From Pseudomonadota bacterium (lineage in GTDB: Bacteria > Pseudomonadota > Alphaproteobacteria > Reyranellales > Reyranellaceae), in NCBI GenBank assembly GCA_018240685.1, contig JAFEFG010000054.1, positions 1 through 33,840 of the forward strand: 33,840 nt of DNA, read 5' to 3'. Positions 32,553-33,840 of the stretch are shown here, one piece after another. Numbering within the stretch: position 1 is the first letter of the stretch; every line of letters begins with the position of its first letter. The notes under the pieces were generated by a model that was given only the letters and a program-made list of their open reading frames with translations, was not told the DNA's origin and ran no database searches. The translations under genes and the position numbers were made by a program.

Positions 32553-33551
32553 ATGCGCCGCCTCCGCAGCTACATTGATCCCTTCCTGATCGCCCTCCTG
32601 TCGACCGTGGCCTTCGCCTCGGTCCTGCCGGCCCGCGGCCAGGGCGCCGTCGCCGCCGATTTCGTCGCCAATGCGGCCGTCGCGCTCCTGTTCTTCCTTC
32701 ATGGCGCCAAGCTCTCGCCGGATGCCGCCCTCGCCGGCCTGCGCCACTGGCGCCTGCACGGCCTGGTCTTCCTGAGCACGTTCGCCCTCTTCCCGGCGAT
32801 CGGACTGACGGCCCATGCGCTGGCGCCGCAGCTGCTTCCCGCCCCCCTGTGGGCCGGAGTCCTTCTGGTGACGATCCTGCCCTCGACCGTTCAGGCATCG
32901 ATCGCGCTCACCTCGGTGGCGGGCGGCAACGTGCCGGCGGCGATCTGCAGCGCCTCGGCCTCCAACCTGATCGGCCTGGCGCTGACGCCGCTGCTGGCGG
33001 GTCTCCTCCTCGCCAATGGCGGGGTGAGCTTCTCCGCCCATACCGTCCTCGGCATCGTCCTGCAGATGCTGGCGCCGTTCATCGCCGGCCAGGTGCTGCG
33101 GCCATGGATCGGTGCCTTCGTGCGGCGCAACGCGCGCATGTTGAAGTTCGTCGACTACGGCTCGATCCTGCTGATCGTCTACTCCGCCTTCAGCCACGGC
33201 GTCGTCAACGACATCTGGCACCAGGTCGGGGTCGAGCAGATCGTGCGCGTGATGCTGATGGATCTGGCGCTGCTCGCTGTCGTGATGAGCCTTCTCACCG
33301 TCATCAGCCGTCGCTTCGGCTTCTCCCGCCCGGACGAGATCACCATCGTCTTCTGTGGCTCGAAGAAGAGCCTGGCAACCGGACTGCCGATCGCCAACGT
33401 CCTGTTCGCGGGCCATGTCGGGCTGGCCATCCTGCCCGTCATGCTGTTCCACCAGATCCAGCTCATGGTGTGCGCCACGCTGGCCCGCCGCTATGCCGCC
33501 AACCAGCATGCGGCGGAGATCGACGCCCAACCGGCGACCGCGACCTCATAA
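32553..33551 (+). CDS. Bile-acid/sodium-symporter-like transporter (SBF-like, YfeH type)
   Basis: The 332-residue protein has nine or ten hydrophobic helices and motifs of the SBF-like/DUF4137 family: FVANAAVALLFFLHGAKLS near the start, ILPSTVQASIALTSVAGGN (the crossover region), SASNLIGLALTPLLAGLLL and, late in the protein, CGSKKSLATGLPIANVLF. Such carriers move organic anions, often with sodium, across the inner membrane. The substrate is not known; the neighbouring ketone-body genes suggest a small carboxylate only by proximity. It is divergent from the LysR regulator. A hairpin with a GCAA loop follows its stop. The ATG at 32553 has only a weak AAGAG upstream. Confidence 0.88.
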   Translation: MRRLRSYIDPFLIALLSTVAFASVLPARGQGAVAADFVANAAVALLFFLHGAKLSPDAALAGLRHWRLHGLVFLSTFALFPAIGLTAHALAPQLLPAPLWAGVLLVTILPSTVQASIALTSVAGGNVPAAICSASASNLIGLALTPLLAGLLLANGGVSFSAHTVLGIVLQMLAPFIAGQVLRPWIGAFVRRNARMLKFVDYGSILLIVYSAFSHGVVNDIWHQVGVEQIVRVMLMDLALLAVVMSLLTVISRRFGFSRPDEITIVFCGSKKSLATGLPIANVLFAGHVGLAILPVMLFHQIQLMVCATLARRYAANQHAAEIDAQPATATS

Positions 33552-33557
33552 ATGCCA

Positions 33558-33579
33558 AGGGCGGCCGCAAGGCCGCCCT
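33558..33579. terminator. Bidirectional terminator-like hairpin with GCAA tetraloop
   Basis: AGGGCGGCC (33558-33566) and GGCCGCCCT (33571-33579) form a perfect 9-bp stem closed by GCAA, a GNRA tetraloop. It lies six bases after the transporter stop. On the minus strand the sequence after the stem, TGGCATTTATG, is moderately T-rich, so it may also end the convergent gene. Confidence 0.6.
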
Positions 33580-33615
33580 CCCTCATCGAATATGGCGCGG
33601 TCGTGCGCCGTCGCT

Positions 33616-33840
33616 TCACTCCGCGGCGATCGCGCCCTGAACGAAGCGCTTGGCGTCGAAATCCTCGGCGACCTTCATGTCGTTGCCGATCAGCTTCTCG
33701 ACATCGATCTTGGCGTATTCCAGCACGCCCATGTCGCCCAGCGCCTTCTGCACCTTGGGCCCGAACAGGCCGATCTCCTTCAGGATCGGCACGATGCGGG
33801 TGAACAGCCGCGACCGGAACGCCTGCATGGCGCCCGACTC
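33616..33840 (-). CDS. Unidentified protein, C-terminal end (gene continues past the right edge)
   Basis: The frame is open to the end of the window (ESGAMQAFRSRLF upstream of the nearest Met at 33828), so this is probably the C-terminal part of a longer gene, about 75 residues seen. It contains LFTRIVPILKEIGLFGPKVQ, ALGDMGVLEYAKIDVEKL and DFDAKRFVQG. The sequence looks helical and cytoplasmic. A vague resemblance to C-terminal tails of ferritin-like or oxygenase-type proteins is too weak to name. It converges with the transporter gene, with the GCAA hairpin between them. Confidence 0.6.
   Translation of the reverse strand, partial: ESGAMQAFRSRLFTRIVPILKEIGLFGPKVQKALGDMGVLEYAKIDVEKLIGNDMKVAEDFDAKRFVQGAIAAE

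Overview
The window is 33.8 kb of GC-rich, densely coding DNA from what is most likely an alphaproteobacterial chromosome. This inference rests on the protein sequences, on the thrS-infC, rpmI-rplT, pheS-pheT and lepA housekeeping genes, and on a cyclic-glucan-type (NdvA-like) ABC exporter. A genus cannot be fixed from sequence alone; a Rhodospirillales or Reyranella-like soil bacterium would fit, but that is a guess. No transposase, integrase, phage gene or CRISPR array is visible.

Region 1 (1-9625) is core translation. It holds the 3' end of thrS, then infC, which I read as starting at an AUA codon (444), a secreted alpha/beta hydrolase coupled to infC by an ATGA overlap, a reverse-strand short-chain dehydrogenase, rpmI-rplT with its own promoter and leader, a strong intrinsic terminator, pheS-pheT, a perfect long inverted repeat, lepA, a small reverse-strand membrane protein, and tRNA-Ser(GGA).

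Region 2 (9652-12686) is accessory. A TetR repressor is divergent from a PdxI/YdbC-like aldo-keto reductase, with a palindrome between them. A putative lipoprotein of unknown function follows.

Region 3 (22884 down to 12622, minus strand) is a tightly packed nine-gene glycan operon. In transcription order it reads rmlC, rmlD, a GT4-like glycosyltransferase with an unusual middle segment, a short asparagine-synthase-like amidotransferase, a phosphoribosyltransferase-fold protein, a WbsX/GH99-like protein, two tandem paralogous GT2 glycosyltransferases, and an NdvA-like ABC exporter. Most junctions overlap or abut, and six of nine chosen starts are GTG or TTG. The cluster probably makes and exports a rhamnose-containing surface or extracellular glycan, perhaps carrying an amide or ribose-derived modification. 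It is the best candidate here for an undescribed system.

Region 4 (28227 down to 23270, minus strand) has a large membrane protein joining a urea-transporter-like domain to a degenerate M23/LytM domain, and a V4R-PAS-GGDEF-EAL cyclic-di-GMP protein. A 610-bp stretch with no convincing gene follows.

Region 5 (28838-33840) is a ketone-body/PHB-type cluster: patatin-DUF3734, acetoacetate decarboxylase and 3-hydroxybutyrate dehydrogenase. After it come a LysR regulator divergent from a bile-acid/sodium-symporter-like transporter, and the C-terminal end of an unidentified reverse-strand gene that runs out of the window.
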